Notes under the pieces: model-generated | Seen by the model: the letters and a program-made list of their open reading frames with translations, nothing else | Told to the model about the DNA's origin: nothing | Databases searched by the model: none | Position numbers and translations under genes: made by a program | Source of the DNA: Roridomyces roridus | Lineage: Eukaryota > Basidiomycota > Agaricomycetes > Agaricales > Mycenaceae | Direction: 5' to 3' | Assembly (NCBI GenBank): GCA_029378245.1 | Contig: JARKIF010000125.1 | Span: 35,328 to 99,327, forward strand | DNA length: 64,000 nucleotides | Shown here: piece by piece, positions 10,541-22,162 of the stretch | Layout of the letters: each line of letters starts with the position of its first letter | Position numbering within the stretch: the first letter of the stretch is position 1

Positions 10541-11839
10541 ATGCTGATTTTGAACCCTACTATTGACTCGGAGCCTGATGTCGCAGGTGCGTGTGGACTG
10601 CGCATAGACGGCCGGAAAACTCATCGTCGGCCAGTGGCCACTATCACGCACCGTGTTCCCGACGACATGCTGACGGAGATCTTCCTGCATTATGTGGAGA
10701 GGGACGTGTTTGCCCCACAGCCGACCTGGGTTGACGTGAACAATGCCTGGGTTCTAGCCCGTGTATGCCGTAGATGGCGCGATGTCGCTCTCAGCTCTCC
10801 GCGACTATGGTGTTGCATCCTCGGGTGGCTCGACAAAATTAACAAGCTTGCACGTTTCAAACGAATTCTGATAATTACTTTGCGTCGTGCAAAGTGCGTC
10901 CCACTTTCCATTCGTCTCGAGGGTCCGCATATTCACCGTGCTCTGGATCAATTACTTGCTGTTGGACCCCAATGGAAGGAAGTCGCACTCGTTCAGCCAA
11001 CGGAAGTGCTTTTGCGGGGTTTGGCGAAAGAGGGCTTGATCTTTAGCAGCCTGAAGAAGTTGCAAGTCACATCCTCAGGCCAGTTTCTAGCAAAGGGACT
11101 GTTTCACGTCGACCTCCGCCAGTCCATGCCCTCCTTGGAGCATTTGATCTGGGATGTAGACAGCGGACTATACCCCTGGGAATTGCAATTACCATGGTCC
11201 CAACTTCGCACATGCGTTATTCGAGGTGTCCGTTCGACGGATTTCCTATACATCCTTTCGCTTTTGGCGGCGGGGACTCATGTCTCTGCTGTGAATGTGA
11301 GGGATGTCGATGCTGTGGCAACGAGGACCGAGATTGCATCGCTCAGCATCGACTCAGCCACCTTTCGGCGTCCAATTCTGCTCCACCTCGTCGCACCTGC
11401 CTTGCGAAAGCTCGTCGTCAACCACCGAAACGACGGGGAAGCTGAATCACACTGGAAGCAAATCATCTCGCTCTTGAATAACAGCGGATGCCCTGTAACG
11501 CACCTCCGCATCCAGAGCTCCATGGGTCCGACCCTGAAAACCCAGCAATTACTCAACATCATCAAGTTCCCTCGAGGACAAGATCTCGTCCGGCTGGATG
11601 TATATTACACCACCGACCTGCCTGCTCTCCTCAGGACGCTGGCGAACAAAGACGAGTGGGTCCCGAACCTCCGGACGCTAGCTCTCGTTGGAGTGGGTGA
11701 GGATGTCATGGCGATTCTCGCCGACCGAAATCCTGTCGTTCGGATCCTGGAATTCTCAGAGTGGGAATGGGATTTCCCTGAAGAGCCCGTCGTGGGTGGA
11801 TTGGATGTGGTCGTTTTTCGTAGGCCCTACTTCGTTTAG
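10541..11839 (+). CDS. F-box protein 1
   Basis: Single exon, 432 residues from the ATG at 10541; the frame stays open further upstream but without another convincing ATG. Residues about 27-80 form an F-box (VPDDMLTEIFLHYV...ARVCRRWRDVALSSPRLW), the part that binds Skp1 in SCF ubiquitin ligases. The rest is leucine-rich, with repeats such as MPSLEHLIWDV and VPNLRTLALVGV, as in the expanded F-box families of mushrooms, where it probably recognises substrates. It is a paralogue of F-box 2 (15676) and pseudogene 3 (62017). The substrate is unknown. Confidence 0.85.
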   Translation: MLILNPTIDSEPDVAGACGLRIDGRKTHRRPVATITHRVPDDMLTEIFLHYVERDVFAPQPTWVDVNNAWVLARVCRRWRDVALSSPRLWCCILGWLDKINKLARFKRILIITLRRAKCVPLSIRLEGPHIHRALDQLLAVGPQWKEVALVQPTEVLLRGLAKEGLIFSSLKKLQVTSSGQFLAKGLFHVDLRQSMPSLEHLIWDVDSGLYPWELQLPWSQLRTCVIRGVRSTDFLYILSLLAAGTHVSAVNVRDVDAVATRTEIASLSIDSATFRRPILLHLVAPALRKLVVNHRNDGEAESHWKQIISLLNNSGCPVTHLRIQSSMGPTLKTQQLLNIIKFPRGQDLVRLDVYYTTDLPALLRTLANKDEWVPNLRTLALVGVGEDVMAILADRNPVVRILEFSEWEWDFPEEPVVGGLDVVVFRRPYFV

Positions 11840-13166
11840 AATCATTGGGAGTATGCGGAACTGGTGTACTCAAGATGTCGTTTTTATAGTTGTTAGTTGT
11901 CAGTGCAAGACGTTGACGATGTACCCTGGGAGCCAACGCAAATTGCAATTAATATTTTTTGTCTCGGCAAGCAATGTGTTAGCTGGCACGGCCAGCGCTT
12001 CCAGGTACTCAAGATGTCGTTTTTACATTTGTCAGTGCACACTTCGTGGGTGCCGGTGAGCGATCGTGCGAGGCGACTTGGATCTTGGTAAAATCTACTG
12101 CCAACAAAGTTCAAACTGCCAATCCACACGGACGATTCCGGTGTTGACGACGCGGTGTCTCGACGGTGCCTTCGAATCGCCGGGACAGGATTTCGTATTG
12201 AATCTCGGCAAGCATTGGGCGCTGTTTTCATTCTTGTACGTGCACTGTATTTAACTAGAGACACGGAGCGCTTCAAGTTGTTACTTCAATCCATCCGCGA
12301 CACTTGGATAGACGGCGTCGCCTGACTCGCCTCTGGCAGTGCCCGCTGATTCTGCTGGGGAAAAAGAGCTTCATTATATATTACCGAGCTAAGTACTTCC
12401 AAGATCTGGAGCGAAGACGAGATCGGTATAACCTTCCGAAAATGATGCCGATGATCCAGGCATGCGGAGTTTCAAATATGATCAATCATCACTCCGTCAT
12501 GTTACATGTATCTTCCGATTCTCTTGCGTGTCCTCCCCCCTGGCCTCCCACTGGCTAAAAACGCTCCCTCGGTGTCTGCATCTGCAATCACTCAAACAAC
12601 GGTGAAAGCGCCTGTACGATACCCTCCCACTAAGTACTTCACCAAACGACATCCGGGTCGCGACTCGCCACTGGCAGCGTACTTGGTAGATCCGTCGCTC
12701 TCACGCTTAGCGGGCTATCTCAGCGGTATGGGGGATGGACTCGAGATTCTGTCTGGTCTACTTGGTGCCTCACAAACGCCGCTGACCCTGAGCCATCCGA
12801 CTAACACGCGCGATCCACACCGTGACGCCCAGTTGAATAAATGGAAATCAATGGACTAGTCTGAACACAACGGCGTTCTTGTTGGCAGCCATTTTATCAA
12901 TCTCGCCATGTCCTCTGCTATTTCTCTTTTCCTCGCCTCAAATCAATCAACACCGACTACTGCCGCCGCCCTTTTCTCATTGCTCGACTATCAACATATA
13001 GTCCATTCGCCGGGCGCGTTGGCAATCTCGGAGTCGCAACAGTATCCGCACGGTGTGTCCGCATTAGTCAAAAGGGCAGGCCAGCTGGTATATAAGGATA
13101 CGTATGAGAAACAGTCTGCAGCAGTGCAGCCTCCCCTTCTACCTCGCGGTCAAAGTCAAGGCCAAT
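11840..13166. other. Intergenic region with small direct repeats
   Basis: No gene seen in the first 1.2 kb. The string CTCAAGATGTCGTTTTTA occurs twice (near 11870 and 12009), each time followed by a TTGTCAGTGCA motif, and TCTCGGCAAGCA also occurs twice (near 11962 and 12203), so part of this stretch is an old tandem duplication of about 140-240 bp. The last part is the promoter of the peptidase gene. Confidence 0.45.
13089..13095 (+). promoter_or_regulatory. TATA box of the S28 peptidase gene
   Basis: TATATAA lies about 72 bp upstream of the ATG at 13167, a usual distance for a fungal core promoter. Confidence 0.5.
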
Positions 13167-15268
13167 ATGCTTTCCCTCCTCGAGCTCTCCGTTCTCGCCA
13201 TATGTTGTGTTTCTCTGGTCTCCGCCAAGTGGGCAAACTCTCCCCCGATGCCAGTCATGCCTATGGTGTCACTGGAGGAAAGCAATGCGCCTGTGACCAG
13301 TAGGAATGGGACCGTTCTGCCGCCGTACAATACGACGTAAGTCACGCCAGAGTGGACCACGTAGATGAGGCTGATACCAAGCTTGATGTAGATTCACTTT
13401 CCAGCAGCTCATTGACCACAATAACGTGAGTGGGATAGTGATTTTGAAGATACATCAATGAAACCTTGCGTTTACAGCCTTCTCTGGGGACCTTTACGCA
13501 GAGATATTGGCATACCTACGAGTTCTATGAACCAGGTTCGCATCGATACTATTTTCGAGTCAAATACTGAACTCCTGAAGGCGGTCTTATTGTTCTAGCG
13601 ACTCCGGGCGAATCCAACGCCGCTCGTGAGTTTCCAATCAAAACTATAAACGATTTCTTGACGCCAAATGACCAGCCTTCGCCACATACATCACCAACAT
13701 CACGATCATCGGACAAATCGCCCAGCAGGAAAACGGCGCGGCTATCATCCTCGAGCACCGGTTCTATGGATTGAGGTTGGGACACACCGTGCTACGATTT
13801 CTCCGTCCTCACTAATAGCATTTTTCTCCAGCAACCCTTTCCCGAACCTCAGCGTCGAAAGTCTCCGGGTGCACACCATCCAACAAGCTATCGACGACCT
13901 CGAGTACTTTGCCCAGAACGTCGTGCTCCCGATGCCGAACGGGGGTAACCTCAAGCCCTCGACGACGCCTTGGATACTTGTCGGCGCGAGTTACTCTGGT
14001 GCCCTCACGAGCTGGACGATGGTGGACAAGCCGAGGTTGTTTGCTGCGGGCTACGCTTCGAGCGCTGTCGTCGAGGCGATTTTCGATTTTTGGCAGTACT
14101 TTGAGCCCGAGCGGTCTTTCATGGCGGCGAATTGCTCAGCGGATATCAAGGCTGTTGTTTCGCATATTGACAAGGTTTGCTTTCTCTTCCTATCTTGGGT
14201 ATTGTTTAGAGTCGGCTAGGTCTTCACTGGGACGAACCAGACTGCTATTCAAGAGATCAAAGAGTCTTTCGGGATGGGCGACATGACTCACTTGGACGAC
14301 GTTGCGGGCTCGCTGCGGGAGAATCTTTGGGATTGGCAGGGTTTGTCGCTTTCTGGTGGTGCTGGGGGTATATTCTTCCAGTTTTGTGACGCCCTTGAGG
14401 TAAAGAACGGAGTGAACGCGCCCGCGAGTGGTTGGGGCGTCGACCATGCGCTTTCTGCGTGGTCTTTGTTCTGGACCGAGAAGTATTTGGCTTCGAGTAA
14501 GTGGATTAGTTCGTCAGCTTGGATGCTTTCTGATGATTTTGTAGTTTGTGGAGATGAAACTGCCGAGCAAGTGTTCTGTACGTACTGACTTGCTGCGTTT
14601 CTCACTTGAACTTGGCAGGGATTGCTTGGGAACGTACAACACTTCTCAGTCCCAGTGGACCAACACGACTATAGATAATGCCAACCGCTCTTGTACGTCG
14701 ATGATCTTCGTTTGTGGCTCGACTGACACCATCGGTAGGGTTCTGGATCGTGTTTGTGATGCATGTCCTATGCTGCTCCCTGTGTTGAACTTCTGCTTAC
14801 TAGATGCACCGAAGTCGGATTCCTCCAAGAATCCGCACCACCTGCCGACTCGACTCTGGTATCTCGATTGATCCAACCAGGATACGATCTGCGTCAATGC
14901 CAGCAAATGTTCCCCGAGGCGTTCCCGCAGCCGCCAAACGTCCAGACTGCGCGGACCAACAAGCTGTACGACGGGTGGAACGTGACTGTTTCGAATTTGT
15001 TCTTTGCGAATGGGGAACGTGATCCGTGGAGGTACTCGACTGTCTCGGCTCCGGGCGTGATCCTCCAGAGCACGCCGTCTCAGCCGATTGCTGTCGGGGA
15101 GGGATACCACTGTGCTGATCTTTGTGCGTTCCATCTCTGGGCGATATTCTTGATTGTTGATTGAATTCCTCAGTGACTGCTGAGGGAACGGCGAATCCGA
15201 GTGTTCTTGCTGTACAGCAGCTCGGGCTGGCGTCGATGAAGAGTTGGATTGCTGCTTGGAAAGCATAG
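13167..15268 (+). CDS. Secreted serine carboxypeptidase, family S28
   Basis: About 11 small exons. The ATG at 13167 opens a signal peptide (MLSLLELSVLAICCVSLVSA). Conserved S28 blocks follow in order: FTFQQLIDHNN, GTFTQRYW, ILEHRFYGLSNPFP, the nucleophile motif GASYSGAL (Ser), a CTEVGFLQ block, NGERDPW (Asp) and GYHCADL (His). The complete catalytic triad suggests an active prolyl-type carboxy- or tripeptidyl peptidase that releases amino acids from external protein. Several NxT/S sites (NTT, NIT, NLS, NCS) fit secretion. Introns are 50-60 bp and restore the frame each time; the exon 1 donor is at 13337 and the next exon is 13392-13425. Length and motif order are typical of the family. Confidence 0.92.
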
Positions 15269-15675
15269 ACTGCTTGAACGGATGTGTATTAATTAACGAA
15301 ATTTGAGGGTCGATCGGTTTTCTTCAAATTGAGAAGCACGAGAGATTTGACCACCTCCAAAACGGCGGTCTCGTGGTCACCGGTGCCACTGAAGTGCCAC
15401 TTGGAACAATGGACAAGTTGAACAATGGAGAAAGTGAGAGAGCAACCGTGAATGACAGCCGCACCGCCACGATCAAACCAACTTGTTCCCAACCTTGTCC
15501 CAACCATCCAACCGCACGCCTCCCTGTGGCAGATTTCTGTAGTAAATCCGGCACACCGGGAAATCTCAGTTTAACAAAACTCCACCCTGCTCTACATCGT
15601 CGTTATCCAACCCTTTCTCAAGAATTTCGCATATCACGTTTGGTGCGTGCCATCCAGGCTCCAGCCTAGGCAGCC
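15269..15675. other. Spacer, promoter of F-box 2
   Basis: No gene recognised. Short open frames here lack support. Confidence 0.4.
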
Positions 15676-16995
15676 ATGAACTTATCCGAACCCAGACTAC
15701 CTGCTATCATGAGCCGTCTTCCGAATGAAATGTTGACGGAGATCTTCCTCTGTTCTTTGGACGCGGACGTGGCTGCACCGCACGCCGTTGGACTCCACCA
15801 GAACCATGCTTGGGTTCTAGCCCGAGTGTGTCGTCGATGGCGACAGGTCGCGCTCAATTTTCCGCACCTTTGGTGTCGAATTGTTCTCCCGCAGTGGTTC
15901 TCCAAGACCGAGAGTCTTCCGCATCTCCGCCGAGTGTTGAGCATCCAGTTGGACCGGGCCAGGTCGGCACCACTCTCTATTCGCTTGCATGGTCCACATA
16001 TGTTCGATCTCCTGGACTATTTTTTGGTCCAGAGTGCCCAATGCTGGGAGGTCACACTTGTTCGACCTGAGACGAAGGTTCTCTCGGCTTTGGGCGACCC
16101 AGCTTGGAACTTTCCCATCCTGGAGAAGCTGGAAATCATATCTTCTGGACGACTCATAGCAGAAGCGTCCGAAATCGACCTCGGTCGTTCGATGCCCTCC
16201 TTGAAGCATTTAATCTGGAATGTCGAGTTCCCGTTGTTCCCCCGACAAGTGCAACTCCCGTGGTCGCAACTTCGCACCTGCGTCCTTCGTGGCATCGGTT
16301 TGACGGATTTTCTATGGATCCTTTCACTCCTGTCGCCCGAGACGCATGTCTCTATTGCAGACGCCGAGGTTTCATTTGCTCAAGAGTCGGCTCCGGACGC
16401 CGTGTCGACGAGGTCCAAGATTTCGTCCCTCTGCATTGAGTCCACATTCCCAATTGGCCCATTTTTGCAGCACATCATCGCACCGGCGCTACAGAAGCTC
16501 GTCGTCACCCAGAATGGCGGGGCCGCACTCACCCGGCAATTGCATTGGCAACAAGTCGTCCGTCTCTTGGACAATAGTGCATGCCCTCTGGAGCACCTCC
16601 GCGTCGGGAGCTCCCTGGGTCCGCCCATGAAAACCGAGCATCTGCTCGAAGTCATCAAGTCGCCTCGAGGAGACGGTCTCGTCCGCCTCGATGTGTATAA
16701 CATTTCCGACCCGCTTGGTTTCCTCAGAACGCTGGAGGACAAGGACGACTGGGTCCCGAACCTCCGGACTTTGGTTCTCGTCGAGGTGAACGAGGATGTC
16801 ATGGAGATTCTCGCCGACCGAAATCCTGTCGTTCGGTTCCTGGAACTCCCTGAGGGGGAATGGGACTTCACGGAGAAGAATGTCGAAGATGGATTGGATG
16901 TAGTTATTCTCCGTCGGCTGGCCCAGGTATGCCAAGAACCTCCGGACAAAGTGCTTTCCTCCCGAATCGGAGCTAAACGAGCGAGAAGAAATTGA
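15676..16995 (+). CDS. F-box protein 2
   Basis: Single exon, 439 residues. An F-box starts at residue 14 (LPNEMLTEIFLCSL...ARVCRRWRQVALNFPHLW) and is followed by leucine-rich sequence closely related to F-box 1 (MPSLKHLIWNVE, VPNLRTLVLVEV, DRNPVVRFLELPE). Predicted role: substrate receptor of an SCF ubiquitin ligase. The last 24 or so residues (after ILRRL) differ from the RRPYF ending of F-box 1 and lie inside a direct repeat that recurs 250 bp downstream, so the original C-terminus may have been replaced or the true end may differ. It precedes R2 and TGW gene C; the mirror-image order is found at 55-62 kb. Confidence 0.85.
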   Translation: MNLSEPRLPAIMSRLPNEMLTEIFLCSLDADVAAPHAVGLHQNHAWVLARVCRRWRQVALNFPHLWCRIVLPQWFSKTESLPHLRRVLSIQLDRARSAPLSIRLHGPHMFDLLDYFLVQSAQCWEVTLVRPETKVLSALGDPAWNFPILEKLEIISSGRLIAEASEIDLGRSMPSLKHLIWNVEFPLFPRQVQLPWSQLRTCVLRGIGLTDFLWILSLLSPETHVSIADAEVSFAQESAPDAVSTRSKISSLCIESTFPIGPFLQHIIAPALQKLVVTQNGGAALTRQLHWQQVVRLLDNSACPLEHLRVGSSLGPPMKTEHLLEVIKSPRGDGLVRLDVYNISDPLGFLRTLEDKDDWVPNLRTLVLVEVNEDVMEILADRNPVVRFLELPEGEWDFTEKNVEDGLDVVILRRLAQVCQEPPDKVLSSRIGAKRARRN

Positions 16996-17395
16996 CTGTG
17001 TTCCCGAGTTGCAATATAGATGCAATACGATAGTATCTACCCGCAAACAGGCTTGTACTTTTACTTTGAATTGAAATTCCACATTTTAAAAAGCACCAGG
17101 CTGCTAGGCGCATCAGTCAAGAGCGTAAATCAGACGAGCAAGCGGACTGACTGCATGAAAGAACACGAAGCCGAGACATGGTGACCACGACCCTGCTCAG
17201 AAAGACCCTTTCCTCCCGAATCGGAGCTAAACGAGTGAGAAGGAATTGACTGAGTCCCCAGATGCAATATAGATACAATAAGATAGACTGGATTCGCGAT
17301 AGTATCTACCTGCAAACAAGCTTGTACTTTTACTTTGAATTCAAATTCCATCTTTTAAAAAGCACCAGGCTGCTAGGCGCATCAGTTAAGAGCGC
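16950..17395. repeat. Pair of about 180-bp direct repeats
   Basis: The block CCTCCCGAATCGGAGC...GGCTGCTAGGCGCATCAG occurs at about 16957-17125 and again at about 17211-17385, differing by a few substitutions and small indels (for example an inserted ACTGGATTCGCGATAG stretch). The first copy overlaps the 3' end of the F-box 2 frame. Confidence 0.85.
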
Positions 17396-17439
17396 GAGTC
17401 GGACGAGCAAACGGAAGCCACGGTAGTGACCACGACCCT

Positions 17440-18545
17440 GCCGCCCCCAAGAGAGACCCGCTCGCCGCTCCCACCAGTCGGGCGTCTTACGATCTTCGAC
17501 TCGAATACCGCGTGTCATCAGCGTGTCTTGCAGCATGCGCGTCGACCGGACAGGCGTTGTTACCAACGCCCCCGAGAGTACATCCACTGCTCAGCTTGGC
17601 TTGACGACCCACGAGCCCGCGCGCAGCATGCTCAACGAACCGAAGGTGTGCCCCTGCAACACCCCGGGTGTACATCTACTGCGCGACGGGCTTGACGGTA
17701 TGTCTTGACCGAGATCTTTCTTGAGGATAAGACGGGTTTGAAGGTGGGGATGTCGACGACAAAGGAGGGGGTGTCACTAGGGTTCTGGGTGGAGGTTAGG
17801 TGAGTGGTGGAGGGTGAGGGATAGAGGACGTACTGGTCGATCGTGGGTCGTGGTCAGCATTGATCTGAGGCCCATGAATTGGTCAAGGTTGGTCGATAAT
17901 CGACGAGCGGGTGTCCAAATACGACAACGGGTCTCTGTGGGTGCGGTGAGCGACGGATGAGAAGTTGAGAGGATAGGTACCTCAGAGTAAGAGCGAGGAC
18001 ATCGTTGAATGAGATCTCAGAGATCTCAGATGTGTGGCTCCAGGTGTGGCCAACGAGAACGGCAGCCTTTTACTAGATGGATGCTGGGCACGATGAGCGA
18101 GAGCGGATGGACACGAGGATGACCCAAGCACCTTGGAACAATGTCAAGTTGCCAACGATGGTCAGGAAAGCGACGTCGGGACGTGTGGGTCCACCTCAGA
18201 GTGAGGTCCTCGAAATGTGTGGGTCCACGTGTAGAGACTAGTGGCGATGGTGTCGGCGATGGCTGGGGTCGATGAGAGAAAGCAGGCGAGTTTAGGAAAG
18301 GTACGGTACCTTACACAGGTGCCAACCATGTCGAGAGTAGCGTCAAATAGACATGTGGGTCCATGGGGGTAACGACGGGAGTCTGCAAGAGGCATGAGGA
18401 CCTTGACCAAGGACGAAGCAGTATGAGCTTACCGCGGTAAGGAGCGACCTGCTTTTGAAAGGGTAGAAGATGGTGGCAGGAGAGAAAGAGCTCTTGAGGT
18501 CTCGTGAGGGGAGGGCGGCCTTTTATACCCTCGTGCGTTAGTGGG
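17440..18545 (-). other. Repeat transcription unit R2 (family R)
   Basis: Divergent from TGW gene C. On the minus strand a TATA box (18521-18527) is followed by modules containing GGACCCACA and the frame GPTCLFDATLDMVGTC, comparable to GPTRPVDDIFDIAGVS in R3 and GPTRPVDAALDIVGIS in R4. The 3' exon-like part encodes FVVDIPTFKPVLSSRKISVK and then VDVHPG (about 17650-17790). Gene C starts about 660 bp from this unit, so they may share a promoter region. The product is unrecognised; it could be a short spliced protein or a formerly coding RNA. Confidence 0.6.
18521..18527 (-). promoter_or_regulatory. TATA box of R2
   Basis: TATAAAA on the minus strand, followed by GGCCGCCC and the conserved leader CTCACGAGACCT. 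Confidence 0.6.
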
Positions 18546-19206
18546 TCCACACCATCAGTCACTGGCGTTATTCGCTCGTTTTCGAGTCATCTACGCGACC
18601 CAATGAATGGCGCGTGTTTTGGAGCGCGTAGAAAGATTGGAGGGGAGCCCAAAGGAAGAGTGGCCTACAAAGGGCGACTTGGAGGATGGGGATTCACAGT
18701 TCCATGCGACGCCCGTCGCCACAGACCGAGGCGAGCGAAGTTGCACAGTCGATGGGTCTCAGAGGAGGCGGCTCGATAAGGGTTGCTCTTGACGTAGGAG
18801 AAGCGCCGAAACTTGAAAGCCTTGTAGACCGGAAGATGCTTCAAGGCAGTCTGCCCCGGCGCTCAGCGTCGATGGAGCCCGAAGGTAAGACGAGGATTGA
18901 AAAGGGAGTATAATGCTGGGTAACCACGGCCATGTTGTATTACGGTTGGGCAGAGAACGACATGGTGGTCGAAGACAGGCTGAAGACTTGTTTGATCCGT
19001 ACCTCAAACAACTTTCGAGCTCAACGCAAGCTCAACGCCGACATACGTTCTCAATGCCACCGTCGAGCACCTGCCCCGACCCCATTCCATGATTGGAACG
19101 ACTGCGCGCCAATCTGTCACGGTGGCTATCACCTGAATGGCCCTGACCGCGGCTGTTTTTTTCTCTGCACATAGCACTACAGCTTCACGGTCTCCTGCGG
19201 CACTCG
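18546..19206. other. Divergent promoter region between R2 and gene C
   Basis: No gene. The sequence is conserved with the matching positions upstream of genes D and E (reverse complement of about 53480-54130 and 58440-59090), and its last 150 bp match positions 1-140 upstream of gene A. Confidence 0.6.
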
Positions 19207-22162
19207 ATGGAGGTGGCGACGGCCACCGACGGCTCTGTCGTGGTTAGCCCTCCTACAAGGTAAACGAGAGCCTCAAAGTCGTGGCCTTCGTTCATATTGT
19301 CTCTACAGGAGCGCGCCGCAAATGTTCACAGAGGCCAGTGGCCTCGACCTCACTGGATCGCATTTCACGAACGTTTCGGGGGATATGCATATACACCACC
19401 ATGCTACTCGTGAGCCCCTTTCACCTATGCGATCCAAGCATTCATACGTGGTAGCCAGTACGTCGACATCAGGTCCTCCTCCCGTTTCTCAGGGCTCGAG
19501 AAGCCAAGTTCTTCCTGCGCCGAGCAGACAGGATCTCCTCTATTCCGACAGCGAGAGTTACTGCAGCCAATTGTTACGATGCGGGCGAGGCTTCCCTCTC
19601 TACCTTCCGGGACCCGGCGGAAACCTTCCCCAAGAATATCAAAGGCACGGTGTCTCTATCGGCGACGTCGGGCGCGTTACACCGGAAGGAGCATTCGACT
19701 TCTTCTTCAACATCTACCTCCCCGTTGATGACCCAGTCAACGCTATCGGCACTCCCGAAAACTTCTGCCCGTTGACACCAAGCTACGATTCGGCGGACAT
19801 GACCCCTCTGGAGTACTCCGCCGAAGATTATGTTTCAACCCGTTCTTCGCTCGTGAAGCTAGATACTCGGCCTCAGCCAATGTATGTCAATCTTGTTTGT
19901 CTGCGACTCTGGTTCTGAATATCCTTCCCTTCAGAGACTTTTCCGCCATGGAAAGTTTCGTTTTCGACTGTTGCGGTCCCCAGGGAGCGGTGTTAACCAT
20001 TCCCCTCGGCTCGCGCGTCGAGAAGCTGGTCAATCTCGAAAATATGCTGCGATACGCCCGCGAGAATGCCGAGAGCTGGTACAAATACGCCAATGGTGCC
20101 CGCGGACGGCGACTCACCAATGGCTCCTTGTACCTCGTCACCGGATGGGAGAAAGCGTTGGTCTGGGGCCGAGCCTCCTTCCAGGATCTGTCAGCACAAT
20201 CCACCTTCCGACTCGCATTCGAGCCCACCCCAACGGCGAGTCCCGGTCCTGGCATGGATGACCGCTATAACTACAAGTACCGCTGGACCGCCGCGGGACC
20301 CGCTCGAACGAAAAGCTATGGATCTCTCCCGCAAACGACACCACTCAATCAAACCCTCTTCATACACGGGTACTCCATCTCGCTTGGGTCAAGCATTTGG
20401 GGAAAGTTCTTCAAGGACGTCCAGATTTCTCAGATCGTGGATGCGAGGCTGGGGCGCCATAACAAGGACTGGGTACCTTACGGCCCTCAAGGATTCTCCA
20501 TTTCCTGGGCGCTTGGTTTTTCCGGCGGGGGTGGATCGGGTGGGGGAACACAATACGCAGGGGAGCAGCAAGGAGGTGCGGCCGATGATGTCGGGATGAC
20601 TGAGATCGCACCTACGAAACAAGTAAGTTTCTGCATTACTTTAGTGACCGGGAGATTGACTTCTGCTTTCTACAGCTTTTCCGACCTTCCCAAGTAATCA
20701 ACGACTATATATTGCGCAAGGTAATTCTCATGATGATCCACCGCTCTTTTTCGCCTCATTCGATCCTTCCAGTGCCCCGATGCAGAGGTGGTCATGACCC
20801 ACGACGACGACTGGCGCGATATTTTGCAGCAAAGTGTCGGTGAAATCACGTGACTATCATGCATTCACTCACCTTCACAATAGGATGATAGCGCTACCTA
20901 TTCGGACAAGGCAGCGATTGAGCTGCTTTATCGTGCCTGCGAGGCGCTCACGCTAGTGGAAGAAGATGGACTCGCTACCATCCGCCGTCCGGACCCAGCG
21001 GGACATGCTGAGACGCTCCTTTCTTCGGATAGCGTTCCCGCAGACCCCCGGGAACAGATTGCAAATTCGTCTCCACGTGGCGAAGCCCAGATTCGATCCT
21101 CTGACGACGTTGAGCCCAGCCACGTCGATCTTCTTGGAGAGAGTGTTCCCGTGTCCGTGGCCGCCATCGAGGAGGGACTTCAAGCCGCGAACGCCAACCT
21201 CATGGGCACGTCCGCTGCAAGTTCCTCTCGATCGTCCGTGCATTCCGAGGGAAAACGGAGGCAAGAAAAGGAGACGGAAGAGAACATTCGCGACGAGGAC
21301 AGTCTGGCGAGTCCAGAGATAGGGTTGCATGAAGCTGGTGGTAGCCCGACCTTACCAGAGGCTCAGTCTGAAGTCGATGAAGGATCGCGACGGCCCACCC
21401 CGTTTCCGGACTTTGAAGGCCCTGGAGCCTCTCGATCTGAAGAGAAGAGGCGTGCGGATGACTCGCCTATACAATCTGCACAGACTCCTGGCGTTCAGGA
21501 TGCATCCTCGTGAGTACTGCTCTTCCCTGTCATCCCTCCGTGGAGCTGATCGAGTCTCTCAGGACCGATGGTCAAGGCTGGCGGCTGGACCTCAGTACGG
21601 TGATCTCTCTAGTCTGGAAACTCTTCAAAGGTTGCAGAGACTCGTGAGCCTTCTTTTGTAATTCAATCGTCAAGGCGCTTATACAAATTCGCAGCTCGCA
21701 AGACTTTGAGCGGCTAGCAAACGAGCTGGGAGCGTTACATGTGGCGCTGACCGAGACCCGCGACTACATGGAAGAGTACGGAGAGAACTACGGAGAGGAA
21801 CTGCCTGGGCACCGCATTGAGCGCCTCGTCATGATACTTGAAACCTGTCAAACGGCCCTCGACGAGTTGGACACCCTGCACTCTCAATATCAAAACCTCT
21901 CCACGCAAGCTCAGCGTTCTTGGAATCGATTACGATACGGTCAAAAGGACCTTTCAGGAATTCGGACCACACTGATCTCGACCGCGACAATGCTCACGAG
22001 CTTCAATGCCATCCTTCTAACGTCCGTCTTTTCTCTGCTGATCACGCAATAACTGACCTTCTGTTCAGTACATCTACTGCACGAATCGAGAAGAAACTCC
22101 AAAAGTTTCTGCAGGAAGTAGAGGACACTGCACTCACCACAGGATCGCGTCACACAATGTGA
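19207..22162 (+). CDS. TGW-family protein C, truncated by an insertion
   Basis: Ten exons: 19207-19259, 19309-19409, 19455-19881, 19935-20622, 20676-20720, 20773-20835, 20884-21509, 21563-21643, 21695-22021, 22069-22162; about 834 residues as it stands. The complete TGW module (SHFTNVSGDMHIHHH, CGRGFPLYLPGPGG, FDFFFNIYLPVDD, TGWEKALVWG, HDDDWRDIL, ELLYRACEALTLVEEDG) is followed by a disordered linker. Then comes a helical domain near residues 695-815 (LSTVISLVWKLFKGC, ETCQTALDELDTL, RSWNRLRYGQKDL, ARIEKKLQKFL), a type often found before ankyrin or NACHT parts in fungi. The frame then enters a transposon and stops 13 codons later. The rest of the ancestral gene lies at 23515-24409. The 45-bp intron 19410-19454 is in frame and might be retained. 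Confidence 0.85.
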
